The notes beneath the pieces are model-generated. The model did no database searches and had not been told where the DNA came from. It saw only the letters and a program-made list of their open reading frames with translations. Positions 16,945 through 27,186 of a stretch of DNA of 64,000 bases are shown here, piece by piece. The translations under genes were made by a program, and so were the position numbers. Origin of the DNA: Bradyrhizobium sp. 138 (GTDB lineage Bacteria > Pseudomonadota > Alphaproteobacteria > Rhizobiales > Xanthobacteraceae); the NCBI RefSeq assembly GCF_023074075.1, contig NZ_JADPKT010000094.1, positions 62,001 to 126,000 of the forward strand, in the 5' to 3' direction. The number at the start of each line of letters is the position of its first letter. Position 1 is the stretch's first letter.

Positions 16945-17028
16945 CGTAGGGTGGGCAAAGCGTAGCGTGCCCACGATTTGTGGCGATCGAGAAAGAAGGT
17001 GGGCACGGCGCTGCGTGCCTTTGCCCAC
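16945..17028. repeat. Palindromic intergenic repeat, family A, copy 2
   Basis: A slightly degenerate copy: the left arm CGTAGGGTGGGCAAAG is intact and followed by CGTAGCGTGCCCAC, while the right arm ends TTTGCCCACGG without the outer CCTACG. It lies between convergent mtnA and the HAD gene. Confidence 0.85.
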
Positions 17029-17056
17029 GGCTTCGCGCCTCGCAACGATGAGTTGC

Positions 17057-17692
17057 CTACCTCAGCCTCAGCCCCGTCGCCTGCTCAAGCTCCGCGATCG
17101 CCTGCGCACCGCTCGTCACCTTGATTGTGGTCATGCCGATCTCGCGCGCAGGCTTCAGGTTGACGCCGAGGTCGTCGAGATAGACGCACTTGTTCGGATC
17201 GACCTTCAGCGTCTCGACCATCAGCCGGTAGATCCGCGGGTCGGGCTTGCGCAGGCCGATCTTGGCGGATTCGATCACGTGATCGAACAGCACCATCACT
17301 TCGGCAATGTAAAGTGAGCGTCCGGTCATGCTGCCGATGGCGTTGGCGGGAAGGTTGTTGGTGATGCAGCCGGTCTTGAATTTCGCCTTGATGCGCTTCA
17401 ACGCCTCGACCATCTCGGGGCGCAGATCGCCCTGCAGCAGCGATACCACGTCGCGTCCGCGCACCTCGGCGCCGAGTGCACGCGACTCCTCGGCAAACAG
17501 GCGATCAAACGTGTCGATATCGACCTCGGCCCGCTCGAACTTGGCCCAGGCGTTTTCCAGATGGTTGGCGGCGTTGATGCGCCGGATGATGTCGATGGGC
17601 AGGCCGCGCTCGGTCTCGAAACGCGCGAAGGCTTCGAACGGTGAACTCGTCAACACGCCGCCAAAATCAAAGATCACAGCTTCGATCGCCAA
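17057..17692 (-). CDS. HAD-superfamily hydrolase
   Basis: 211 residues with all four HAD motifs: VIFDFGGVLT (nucleophile Asp9), CITNN, the lysine region IGLRKPDPRIY and YLDDLGVNLKPA. The DFGG form of motif I is typical of the subgroup related to the epoxide hydrolase N-domain and ACAD10/11. Members are phosphatases or dehalogenase-like enzymes with varied substrates. It is convergent with mtnA and divergent from the protease gene. A link to methylthioribulose-phosphate metabolism is possible but unsupported. Confidence 0.85.
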   Translation of the reverse strand: MAIEAVIFDFGGVLTSSPFEAFARFETERGLPIDIIRRINAANHLENAWAKFERAEVDIDTFDRLFAEESRALGAEVRGRDVVSLLQGDLRPEMVEALKRIKAKFKTGCITNNLPANAIGSMTGRSLYIAEVMVLFDHVIESAKIGLRKPDPRIYRLMVETLKVDPNKCVYLDDLGVNLKPAREIGMTTIKVTSGAQAIAELEQATGLRLR

Positions 17693-17730
17693 TGTCCTGT
17701 CCTCGTCAATTCCTTTCCAAGAGGGCTAGC

Positions 17731-18552
17731 ATGCGCTATCGGCAAGGGCCAGTCCGAAGCCATCCCCTGCTGTCATCGATGCCGAAGCGTGTTCCCATGA
17801 AGATGCTTGCAACTCTCATCATAGCGCTGCTGATCGCCAGCCCCGCGCATGCCATCGTCGGCGGCGGCACGCCGCAGGCCGATGGCGTGGCGCGTGCCGT
17901 CGTCACCATCGTCGGCTCGCGCGGCAATTTCTGCACCGGCAGCCTGATCGCGCCAAGTCTTGTGCTCACTGTCGCCCACTGCGTGCAGCCCGGCGCTGAC
18001 TACAAGATCGTCGGTCACGGTACCGACGGTCAGCCGCAATTGATGAACGTGCGCACGGTCGCAATCCATCCGAACTTCAATATGCAGGCGATGCAATCCC
18101 ACCGCGCCACCGCGGACGTGGCGCTGCTGCAACTGGAAATTCCACTCAAGAGAAAATCTGTGGTGCCGGTTGGCATGCCGCAAATTCCAATTCGGGTTGG
18201 CGGCCGCTTCACGATCGCGGGCATCGGCGTCACCGTTCGCGGCGATGGCAAGAGCGGCGGCATCACGCGCATTGCCGCGCTTGTCGCCACCGGCCAGCCC
18301 GGAACGCTCCAGATCCGGCTGGTCGATCCCGTAACCAACGGTGTTCGCGACGGAATCGGCGCTTGCACCGGCGATTCTGGTGGCCCTGTGTTCGAGGACA
18401 AGCCGAACGGTGCCGTGCTCGTCGGCCTCATCAGCTGGTCCACGGGGCCGAACGGCGCGGCCGGTTGCGGCGGGCTAACCGGCGTCACACCGCTCACGCT
18501 CTATCGCGACTGGATCTTGCAGACCGCGCGGAGCTGGGGTGCGGGGCTGTGA
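17731..18552 (+). CDS. Secreted trypsin-like serine protease
   Basis: About 273 residues from ATG 17731, which has GAGGG six bases upstream; ATG 17797 would give a more compact signal peptide (MKMLATLIIALLIASPAHA). Cleavage after AHA leaves IVGGG, the canonical activated trypsin N-terminus. The catalytic triad is visible as His in LTVAHC, Asp in ATADVALLQL and Ser in CTGDSGGP. Cysteines pair as in chymotrypsin-fold S1 proteases. It is probably exported to the periplasm or medium. No pro-domain or membrane anchor is seen, and the substrate is unknown. Confidence 0.92.
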   Translation: MRYRQGPVRSHPLLSSMPKRVPMKMLATLIIALLIASPAHAIVGGGTPQADGVARAVVTIVGSRGNFCTGSLIAPSLVLTVAHCVQPGADYKIVGHGTDGQPQLMNVRTVAIHPNFNMQAMQSHRATADVALLQLEIPLKRKSVVPVGMPQIPIRVGGRFTIAGIGVTVRGDGKSGGITRIAALVATGQPGTLQIRLVDPVTNGVRDGIGACTGDSGGPVFEDKPNGAVLVGLISWSTGPNGAAGCGGLTGVTPLTLYRDWILQTARSWGAGL

Positions 18553-18676
18553 TTTGACCGCGGCTTGATCTATGTCATTTTGAAGCTGAAGCGCGGCGGG
18601 TGATCATGCCGGCCGCGGAGGAAACGCGTCGTCCATCAAGGGCGGCCACAAAAGCAAGCAAGGCATAGAAGCAACA

Positions 18677-20179
18677 ATGAATGTCGCTGTTCGCGGTCAC
18701 AACGCTACCAAGCAAGCTTCCGAACATTTCGACGTGCTGATCGTCGGCGCCGGCATCTCCGGCATCGGCAGCGCCTATCACATCGAAAAGCAGTTGCCGG
18801 GCACCAGCTACGTCATCCTGGAGACGCAGGAAACGTTCGGCGGCACCTGGACCACGCATCGCTATCCCGGCATTCGCTCCGACAGCGATCTCCATACCTT
18901 CGGCTACAGCTTCAAGCCCTGGGTTGGACCGCCGATCGCGACCGCCGAAGAGATCCTCGCCTACATGAACGAGGTGATTGAAGAGAACGATCTCGCAAAA
19001 CACATCCGCTACAGGCACAAGATCAATTCCGCCAGCTGGTCGAGCGAGCAGAATCTCTGGACCATCGAGGCGGTGACGACCGACACCGGCGAGCCCAGGA
19101 CGTTCACCGCAAACTTCCTCTGGATGTGCCAGGGCTATTATCGCCATTCGGAAGGTTACACGCCGGAATGGAGGGGCACGGACCGGTTCAAGGGCCGCAT
19201 CGTCCATCCCCAGACCTGGTCTGACGATATCGACCTCACGGGCAAGAAGGTGGTCGTGATCGGCTCGGGCGCGACCGCGGCAACGCTGGTGCCGAACATC
19301 GCGGACAAGTGCGCGCATGTCACCATGCTGCAGCGCTCACCAACCTATTTCCGGCTCGGCCGCAACGCAATCGAGATCGCGGAGGAGCTGCGCCGGCTCC
19401 AGGTCGACGAGGAATGGATCCACGAGATCGTGCGCCGCAAGATCCTATTCGAGCAGGATGCGTTCACCAAGCTGTGCGTCTCCAAGCCTGAGCATGTCAA
19501 GAAGGAACTGATCGGCCAGATCAGCGCGGTCCTCGGCCCCGACTACGACGTCGAGACGCATTTCACGCCGAAATACCGGCCGTGGCGGCAGCGCATCGCC
19601 TTCGTGCCGGATGCCGATCTGTTCAAGGGGATTGCCAGCGGCAAGGCCTCGGTCGTCACCGACGAGATCGAATGCTTCGTCGAGAACGGCATCCAGCTCA
19701 AATCCGGCAAGCTGCTGGAAGCCGACGTCATCGTCACCGCGACCGGCTTCAATCTCGCGGCGCTCGGCGACATCGCCTTCGAGATCGACGGCAAGCCGCT
19801 CGCCTTCGGCGACACCGTCACCTACCGCGGCATGATGTTCACGGGCGTTCCGAACATGGTCTGGGTGTTCGGATATTTCCGCGCCAGCTGGACGCTGCGC
19901 GTCGATCTCGTCGCCGATTTCGTCTGCCGGCTGCTCGGACATATGAAGAGCAAGGGCGCAAAGAAGGTCGAGGTGAGCTTGCGCGCCGAGGACCACAACA
20001 TGCCGATCCTGCCCTGGATCGATCCGGAAAACTTCAATCCCGGCTACATGATGCGCAACATGGACCTGTTGCCCAAGCGCGGCGACAAGCCGGAATGGCA
20101 GCACAGCCAGGACTACTGGACCGAGAAGGACGAGATCCCGAAGACGGACTTGGATGATAAGGCGTTTGTTTACGGGTGA
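18677..20179 (+). CDS. Baeyer-Villiger-type flavin monooxygenase, EthA-like
   Basis: 500 residues. FAD-binding GAGISG at 24-29, GGTW near 56, the Baeyer-Villiger fingerprint FxGxxxHxxxW at 171-181 (FKGRIVHPQTW), then the NADP-binding VVVIGSGATA near 193-202. Overall layout and the HPQTW...GKKVVVIGSGATAATLVP stretch resemble mycobacterial EthA. Such enzymes insert oxygen next to ketones or oxidise thioamides and sulfides using NADPH. It stands alone, so the natural substrate is unknown. Confidence 0.9.
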   Translation: MNVAVRGHNATKQASEHFDVLIVGAGISGIGSAYHIEKQLPGTSYVILETQETFGGTWTTHRYPGIRSDSDLHTFGYSFKPWVGPPIATAEEILAYMNEVIEENDLAKHIRYRHKINSASWSSEQNLWTIEAVTTDTGEPRTFTANFLWMCQGYYRHSEGYTPEWRGTDRFKGRIVHPQTWSDDIDLTGKKVVVIGSGATAATLVPNIADKCAHVTMLQRSPTYFRLGRNAIEIAEELRRLQVDEEWIHEIVRRKILFEQDAFTKLCVSKPEHVKKELIGQISAVLGPDYDVETHFTPKYRPWRQRIAFVPDADLFKGIASGKASVVTDEIECFVENGIQLKSGKLLEADVIVTATGFNLAALGDIAFEIDGKPLAFGDTVTYRGMMFTGVPNMVWVFGYFRASWTLRVDLVADFVCRLLGHMKSKGAKKVEVSLRAEDHNMPILPWIDPENFNPGYMMRNMDLLPKRGDKPEWQHSQDYWTEKDEIPKTDLDDKAFVYG

Positions 20180-20227
20180 GGCTCGCGTTGCTGTGAGGGG
20201 CGGCGACTATCGCTACACACTCAACTG

Positions 20228-20367
20228 TCGTCCCGGGGCGCGGAGCGAACCCGGGACCGATAACCACGGGGTGTGGTTATCGGACGCGCTGTTAACTCCG
20301 AGTCTTCGCTAAGCTTCTCCCTGTGGTTATGAGATCCCGGATCTACGCTACGCTTGTCCGGGACGAC
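20228..20367. repeat. Palindromic intergenic repeat, family E, copy 2
   Basis: About 140 bp bounded by GTCGTCCCGG and CCGGGACGAC, with an internal GGTTATCGG/CCGATAACC stem around 20258-20283 and a CCCGGAT/TCCGGG pair. It lies between the convergent monooxygenase and response-regulator genes. Confidence 0.75.
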
Positions 20368-20402
20368 ACCGATTGTTTGGTCAGTGGCGTCGCAACTCAC
20401 GC

Positions 20403-21312
<910 letters not shown>

Positions 21313-21329
<17 letters not shown>

Positions 21330-24300
21330 GCAATGTCTTCAATGTGTTCATGTACTGGTCGAGTTCGAAGCGGTCGACCAGCGATCGCATCTGCGCGACG
21401 AAGTCGGCATGCTCCGGGTGCTCGTTGCCGATCTCGTCCAGCTTCAATTGAATGCCCTTGACGTAGCCGATTTGGCCGAGCCCGATCAGCGCCTCGATGT
21501 GCCGCACTGGCGGCTTCGATCCGCTCTCCGGTCGCCAGAATGGCACCGCGATCTCGTCCGAGCCATATTGCCATTCGAGCTTGAGGAGCTGGCGGATCGT
21601 CTCCAGCAGCCGCGGGATGTCGATCGGCTTCATCAGATAGCCGTCATGGAAAGGTTGCGCCAGCGGGGCGCCGTGAGCCTCCAATGCGCTAGCCGAGACC
21701 ATCAGAATGCGCGCCTGGTGATGGCCGCTCGCGCGCAAGGCCTCCGCGACCGCCCAACCGTCCATGGCGGGCATCGAGATGTCCAGCAGGAACAGGTCGG
21801 GCCGGCAGTGTTGCGCCAGCGCGAGGCAGCCGGGTCCGTCGGGAGCGCTGAGCAGGATGAAGCCGAGCGGCGTCAGCACTTCGCGCAGGAGGTCGCGATG
21901 AATGGGATCGTCGTCGGTGACGAGGATGGTCTTGCGCGCGCCGTGATAGCCGGAGACCGGGGCCTCCACCGGCGCGATGCGCCGGGGATTGGTGACCTCC
22001 GACAGCAGGATCTTGACCTTGAATGTGCTGCCAGTGCCGACCGTGCTCAAGACCTTGATATCGCCGCCCATCACGCCGGCGAGCAGACGGCTGATGGTCA
22101 GGCCAAGCCCGGTGCCGGTCTGCGGCTGCGAGACGCCGAGCGCACCGCGCTCGAAGGGCGCGAAGATGCGCTCGAGATCGTCGCTCTGGATGCCCGGACC
22201 GGTATCGATCACCTCGAACTCGGCGACAGGGCTGCGATAGTGCACCACGAACTGCACGCTGCCGGTCTGGGTGAACTTGATCGCGTTGGAGAGCAAATTG
22301 ATCAGCACCTGGCGCAGCCGCTTCTCGTCGGCATAGACGACGACCGGCAAATGTGGCGGCCGCCGGAATACGAAGTCGATGCCCTTGGCGGCGGCCTGCA
22401 GGCGGAACATGCCGACGAGTTGGTCGAGGAATTCGCTGAGGCGCACCTCATCGCGCGACAGATAAAGCCGTCCCGCCTCGATCTTGGAGATATCCAGGAT
22501 GCCGTCGATCAGTCCGGAGAGGTGATCGGCGCTGCGGCGGACGACGCGGACCTGGTCACGCGGCTTGGTGCTCAGTGTCGCGTCCTGCTCGAGCAGTTGC
22601 GCATAGCCGCTGATCGCATTCAGCGGCGAGCGCAGCTCGTGGCTCAGGCCGACCACGTAGCGGCTCTTGGCGAGGTTTGCGGATTCGGCGACCTCCTTGG
22701 CACGCTGGAGCTCGGCGTCGGTGCGTTTGTGGGCATCGATCTCCTGGATCAGCAGCGTGGTCTGCCGCCGGGTCTCGGCTTCAGCCGCACGGCGGCTCTG
22801 TTGCGCCAGCACGAACAGCCAGGCCACCACCCCAATGATGATGCTGAGCGAAAAGAACACCTTCCAGAGCACGTCGGAGACCAGCATGTTCTCGCCACGC
22901 ACGCTCGCCGAGGTCTGCAGATAGATCAGGCCAAGCACCAGCGCGACGAGGCCGGCGGAGACTACGAACACGCCGATATACTGGCCGAGTTGCGAGTTGA
23001 TCCGTGCGTAGATCGGCTGCGGCATCAGCTTGCCCAGCGTCTCCGACACCTGCGCCTGGATCCGCGCGTGCGGCTTGCAGAGGTCGTGGCAGCGGGCATC
23101 GAGTGAACAGCACAAGGAGCAGATCGGCCCGGCGTAAGCAGGGCAGGACGCCATGTCCTCCGGCTCGAATGAGTGCTCGCAGATGCAGCACTGGATCGCC
23201 TCGATGTTCTGCCAGCTCCGCTTCGGCTTGCGCGCGATGTAGTACTTGCCGCCTGTGGCCCAGGCGATCAATGGTGCGGCGATGAAGGCGACCGCGAGCG
23301 CGATGAAGGCTGACAGCGCCTTCGCGGTCGGTCCGAACAGGCCGTAAAAGGCGCTGATGGAGACGATGGTCGCGATCGTCATCGCACCGACGCCGACGGG
23401 ATTGACGTCGTAGAGATGCGCGCGCTTGAATTCGATCTGCTGTGGCCGCAAGCCCAGCGGCTTGTTGACGACGAGATCGGCGACCAACGCGCCGACCCAG
23501 GCGATCGCGACGTTGGAATACAGCGCCAGCGTCTGCTCCAGGGCCTTGTAGACGCCGATCTCCATCAGCAGCAGTGCCACGATGACGTTGAAGACCAGCC
23601 AGACGACGCGGCCGGGATGGCTGTGGGTCAGGCGCGAGAAGAAATTCGACCAGGCGATCGAGCCGGCATAGGCGTTGGTGACGTTGATCTTGACTTGCGA
23701 CAGGATCACGAACGTGCCGGTCAATGCCAATGCGAGGTCAGGCTGCGACAGCACATAGCGGAACGCTTCGAGATACATGTGTGCCGGCTCGGCGGCCTCT
23801 TCGGGCGGCACCCCGTGGCTGAGCGCGAAGAAGGCGAGGAACGAGCCGGCCAGCAGCTTCAGCGCGCCGAGCACGATCCAGCCTGGTCCCGCGCTCATCA
23901 GCGCCATCCACCAGGAGGCCCTGGATGCGCGGCGGTCGCGCGGCAGAAACCGCAGGAAGTCGACCTGCTCGCCGATCTGCGCCATCAACGAAAACACCAC
24001 CGAGGCCGCAACGCCGAACAGGAGCAGGTCGAAATGTCCGTTGAGATCGCCGTGCTCGCCCGAGAATTTGCGCCACTCCGTAAAGGAATACGGGTTGTGC
24101 CAGGCGATCGCTGCGAACGGAATGATGTGGAGCACAATCCAGAGGGGCTGTGTCCACAATTGGAAGCGGCTGATCAGCGTGATGCCGTAGGCCACCAGCG
24201 GGATGATGACGACGGCGCTGATCAGATAGCCGATCGGTCGCGGGATGCCGAAGCACATCTCGAGCGCGGACGCGAGGATCACGGCTTCGATCGCAAAGAA

Positions 24301-24684
24301 GATGAAGGTGAAGGACGCGTAGATCAGCGAGGTGACGGTCGAGCCGATATAGCCGAAGCCGGCGCCGCGGGTCAGCAGGTCGATGTCGATGCCGCATTTG
24401 GCGGCATAATAGGCGATCGGCACGCCACAACAGAAGATGATGATCGAGACCACCAGGATGGCGGCCGTCGCGTTGGTGACGCCATAGTTCAGCGTGATGG
24501 TGCCGCCGATCGCCTCCATCGCCAGGAACGAGATCGCGCCCAGCGCCGTGTTGGCGACCCGGGCGGCGGACCAGCGACGCGCGCTCTTCGCCGTGAAGCG
24601 CAGCGCGTAATCCTCCAGCGTCTGGTTGGCGACCCATTGGTTGTACTGGCGCCTGACGCGGTCTATTCGCTGCCGCCCTGCCAC
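21313..24684 (-). CDS. NCS1-transporter/hybrid histidine kinase fusion sensor
   Basis: About 1123 residues from GTG 24684; the frame stays open to ATG 24840, but that would swallow the whole divergent promoter region. Order: NCS1 (cytosine/purine/allantoin permease-like) membrane domain with about 12 helices (about 23-480); cysteine-rich domain (about 499-537) with CCIC, CSLCC and CHDLC clusters, probably metal-binding; two further helices (about 569-590, 608-628); HisKA with His682 in GLSHELRSPLN; HATPase with NLLSNAIKFT, DTGPGI and GTGLGL; receiver with Asp968 in LFLLDISMPAMDG; and a helical C-terminal tail that is not a clear Hpt. The transporter half is probably the sensor. The gene diverges from urtA, suggesting it senses urea, amides or a nitrogenous base. 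Ligand not proven. Confidence 0.9.
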
Positions 24685-24854
24685 TCTTGACCCCACTCCC
24701 GATACGGACCCGAGCCCTCGCAAATTCCGTACCAAAAGCCTACGTCGGCATTTTGCGGTGCAGTATACGCGATCTTGCGTATGCTTTCGCTGCATAAATT
24801 CGAGCCATCCTCGCTGCACCAAACGCGTGTTCTCGAACAAAAGTGGGGGTGCTC
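24685..24854. promoter_or_regulatory. Divergent control region of kinase and urt/amide operon
   Basis: 170 bp between the probable kinase start (24684) and urtA start (24855). It contains a near-perfect inverted repeat at 24763-24784, GTATACGCGA-TC-TTGCGTATGC, with 8 of 10 arm positions matching. It is placed about 70 bp upstream of urtA, where an activator of a NarL/LuxR-type dimer could bind. No clear sigma-54 -24/-12 element was found. Confidence 0.6.
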
Positions 24855-26114
24855 ATGTCAGACGAAGCAAACAAGGGCCTGTTGTCGCCGCTCCGGCGCA
24901 AATTATTGATGGGAATGGCCGCCGTGCCGGCCATCACGATGCTGCCGCGGGCATCTTTTGCGCAGGCCCCGGCGACCTCGGCAGTCAATACTACGGGTCT
25001 TGCGGTCACCGACACCGAGGTTACGGTCGGCATCCTGCATTCGGCCACCGGCACCATGGCCATTTCCGAGACCGGCTCGATCGAAGCCGAAAAGCTCGCG
25101 ATCGAGCAGATCAATGCCATGGGCGGCGTGCTCGGGCGCAAGATCAAGTTCATCCAGGAGGACGGTGCCAGCGACTGGCCGACCTTTGCGGAAAAGGCCA
25201 AGAAGCTGCTGGTCAACGACAAGGTCGCGGCGATCATGGGCTGCTGGACCTCCGCCTCGCGCAAGGCGGTGCTGCCGGTCATGGAGCAGTATAACGGCAT
25301 GCTCTATTACCCGACCTTCTACGAAGGCCTCGAGCAATCCAAGAACGTCATCTACACCGGTCAGGAAGCGACCCAGCAGATTCTCGCCGGCCTGAACTGG
25401 ATCGCCAAGGAGAAGGGGGCCAAGTCGTTCTTCTTCATCGGCTCCGACTACATCTGGCCGCGCACCTCGAACAAGATCGCGCGCAAGCACGTCGAGAACG
25501 TGCTGAAGGGCAAGGTGGTCGGCGAGGAGTACTATGCGCTCGGCTCGACCCAGTTCAACTCGGTCATCAACAAGATCAAGCTGACCAAGCCCGACGTGAT
25601 CTTCACCGACGTGGTCGGCGGCTCCAACGTCGCCTTCTACAAGCAGCTCAAGGCGGCCGGCATCGATCTCGCCAAGCAGGCGCTGCTGACGATCTCGGTC
25701 ACCGAGGACGAGATCGACGGCATTGGCGGTGAGAACATCGCGGGCGCCTATGCCTGCATGAAATACTTCCAATCGCTCGACAATCCCAACAACAAGACCT
25801 TCGTGCCCGCGTTCAAGAAGATGTGGGGCGAGAAGACTGTCATCGGAGACGTCACCCAGGCTGCCTATCTCGGTCCGTGGCTGTGGAAGTTGACGGTCGA
25901 GAAGGCCGGCTCCTTCGACGTCGACAAGATCGCGGCGGCCTCGCCGGGTGTCGAGTTCAAGGGCGCTCCCGAAGGCTACGTGCGCATCCACGAGAATCAT
26001 CACCTCTGGTCGAAGACTCGGGTGGGACGCGCCAAGCTCGATGGCCAGTTCGAGTTGATCTACGAGACCGCCGATCTCGTCGAGCCGGATCCGTTCCCGA
26101 AGGGTTATCAGTAA
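24855..26114 (+). CDS. urtA: Urea/short-chain amide ABC transporter binding protein
   Basis: 419 residues from ATG 24855 behind a GGGGG stretch. The N-terminus LLSPLRRKLLMGMAAVPAI...FAQA is a Tat-like or Sec signal peptide. The mature part is a type I periplasmic binding protein with ILHSATGTMAISETGSIEAE, NAMGGVLGRKI, GASDWPTFAEKA, GCWTSASRKAVLPV and GSDYIWPRTSNKI, close to UrtA and to FmdD, the amide-binding protein of Methylophilus. Downstream genes encode two amidases and no urease, which favours amides as ligand, though urea remains possible. It is the first gene of the operon and is followed by a strong hairpin. Confidence 0.92.
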   Translation: MSDEANKGLLSPLRRKLLMGMAAVPAITMLPRASFAQAPATSAVNTTGLAVTDTEVTVGILHSATGTMAISETGSIEAEKLAIEQINAMGGVLGRKIKFIQEDGASDWPTFAEKAKKLLVNDKVAAIMGCWTSASRKAVLPVMEQYNGMLYYPTFYEGLEQSKNVIYTGQEATQQILAGLNWIAKEKGAKSFFFIGSDYIWPRTSNKIARKHVENVLKGKVVGEEYYALGSTQFNSVINKIKLTKPDVIFTDVVGGSNVAFYKQLKAAGIDLAKQALLTISVTEDEIDGIGGENIAGAYACMKYFQSLDNPNNKTFVPAFKKMWGEKTVIGDVTQAAYLGPWLWKLTVEKAGSFDVDKIAAASPGVEFKGAPEGYVRIHENHHLWSKTRVGRAKLDGQFELIYETADLVEPDPFPKGYQ

Positions 26115-26186
26115 GCGCAACTCGGCCGCGCTTCTCCCCAACACCGACCCGCTCCCTGGCGTGGACCGCATATCCACGCTCAAGAC

Positions 26187-26216
26187 CCCGCGTCGCGAAC
26201 CTGCTCGCGACGCGGG
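26187..26216 (+). terminator. Strong stem-loop between urtA and urtB (attenuator)
   Basis: A perfect 12-bp GC-rich stem, CCCGCGTCGCGA with TCGCGACGCGGG, around a 6-nt loop, followed by ACCCCTTTCCCT. A second smaller hairpin (GCGTGGA/TCCACGC) lies just upstream at 26159-26179. Such hairpins after binding-protein genes usually give partial termination or protect the upstream mRNA, so the binding protein is made in excess over the permease. Confidence 0.75.
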
Positions 26217-26242
26217 ACCCCTTTCCCTGACGGAGGACATCG

Positions 26243-27169
26243 ATGTTCGGCGACTACTCGCTTGGTGATCTCGGCTCGATTTTCGTCATGCAGGGTTTTG
26301 CCGGACTGATCCTGTTCTCGGTCTATGTCCTGATGGCGCTCGGGCTTGCCATCATCTTCGGCCAGATGGGCGTCATCAACATGGCCCATGGCGAGTTCAT
26401 GATCCTCGGGGCCTACGTCACCTGGATGACCTCCAATCTGTTCCAGGCCTACCTGCCGGGCCTGTTCAGCGGCTACTTTTTCCTCGCGATGATCCTGGCC
26501 TTTGTCGCATCCGGTGCGCTGGGAATGCTGGTGGAATGGGCGCTGATACGCCATCTCTACAAACGCCCGCTCGACACGCTGCTCGCCACCTGGGGTCTCA
26601 GCCTGATGCTGCAGCAGGCCTATCGCTCCGTGTTCGGCGCGCGCGAGGTCGGGGTCGAACTGCCGCAATGGATGCTGGGCTCGCTGCACGTCACCGACAG
26701 CATCGAAGTGCCGATCAACGGCGTCTTCGTGATGTGTCTCACCGTTCTGATCACGATCTCGGTCGCCTACGTGATGTACAAATCGCGCTGGGGCCGCCAG
26801 GTGCGCGCTGTCGTGCAGAACCGCATCATGGCCGGCGCCGTTGGCATCAACACCGAGAAGGTCGATCGCTACACCTTCGGCCTGGGCTGCGGCATCGCGG
26901 GTATCGCCGGAAGCGCCTTCACCATGATCGGCTCGACCGGCCCGACCTCCGGACAGCTCTACATCGTCGATACGTTCCTGGTCGTCGTGTTCGGCGGCGC
27001 CGCGAGCCTGCTCGGCACCATCGCCTCGGCCTTCTCGATCTCGCAGACGCAATCGACTCTCGAATTCTTCATGTCGGGCTCGATGGCCAAGGTGCTCACG
27101 CTGCTCGCCGTTGTCGGAATCCTGATGCTGCGGCCGCAGGGTCTGTTCGCCCTCAAGGTCCGTAAATAA
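26243..27169 (+). CDS. urtB: Urea/amide ABC transporter permease
   Basis: 308 residues with about 8 membrane segments, LivH/UrtB type: ALGLAIIFGQMGVINMAHGEFMILGAY near the N-terminus and GCGIAGIAGSAF with FLVVVFGGAASLLGT in the second half. GGAGGA precedes the ATG. Forms the inner-membrane channel with UrtC. Separated from urtA by a 128-bp gap containing a hairpin; 17 bp before urtC. Confidence 0.93.
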   Translation: MFGDYSLGDLGSIFVMQGFAGLILFSVYVLMALGLAIIFGQMGVINMAHGEFMILGAYVTWMTSNLFQAYLPGLFSGYFFLAMILAFVASGALGMLVEWALIRHLYKRPLDTLLATWGLSLMLQQAYRSVFGAREVGVELPQWMLGSLHVTDSIEVPINGVFVMCLTVLITISVAYVMYKSRWGRQVRAVVQNRIMAGAVGINTEKVDRYTFGLGCGIAGIAGSAFTMIGSTGPTSGQLYIVDTFLVVVFGGAASLLGTIASAFSISQTQSTLEFFMSGSMAKVLTLLAVVGILMLRPQGLFALKVRK

Positions 27170-27186
27170 CGAGAAGCAGGCAAGTC

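Noticed and set aside
24685..24840. Kinase start at ATG 24840
   Set aside because: It would place the whole urtA promoter and the inverted repeat inside the coding region, and the added residues match no NCS1 sequence. GTG 24684 fits the domain start better, though not proven.
24740..24850. Sigma-54 promoter for the amide operon
   Set aside because: A GG-N10-GC pair exists, but the flanking bases do not match the TGGCAC...TTGC consensus well enough.
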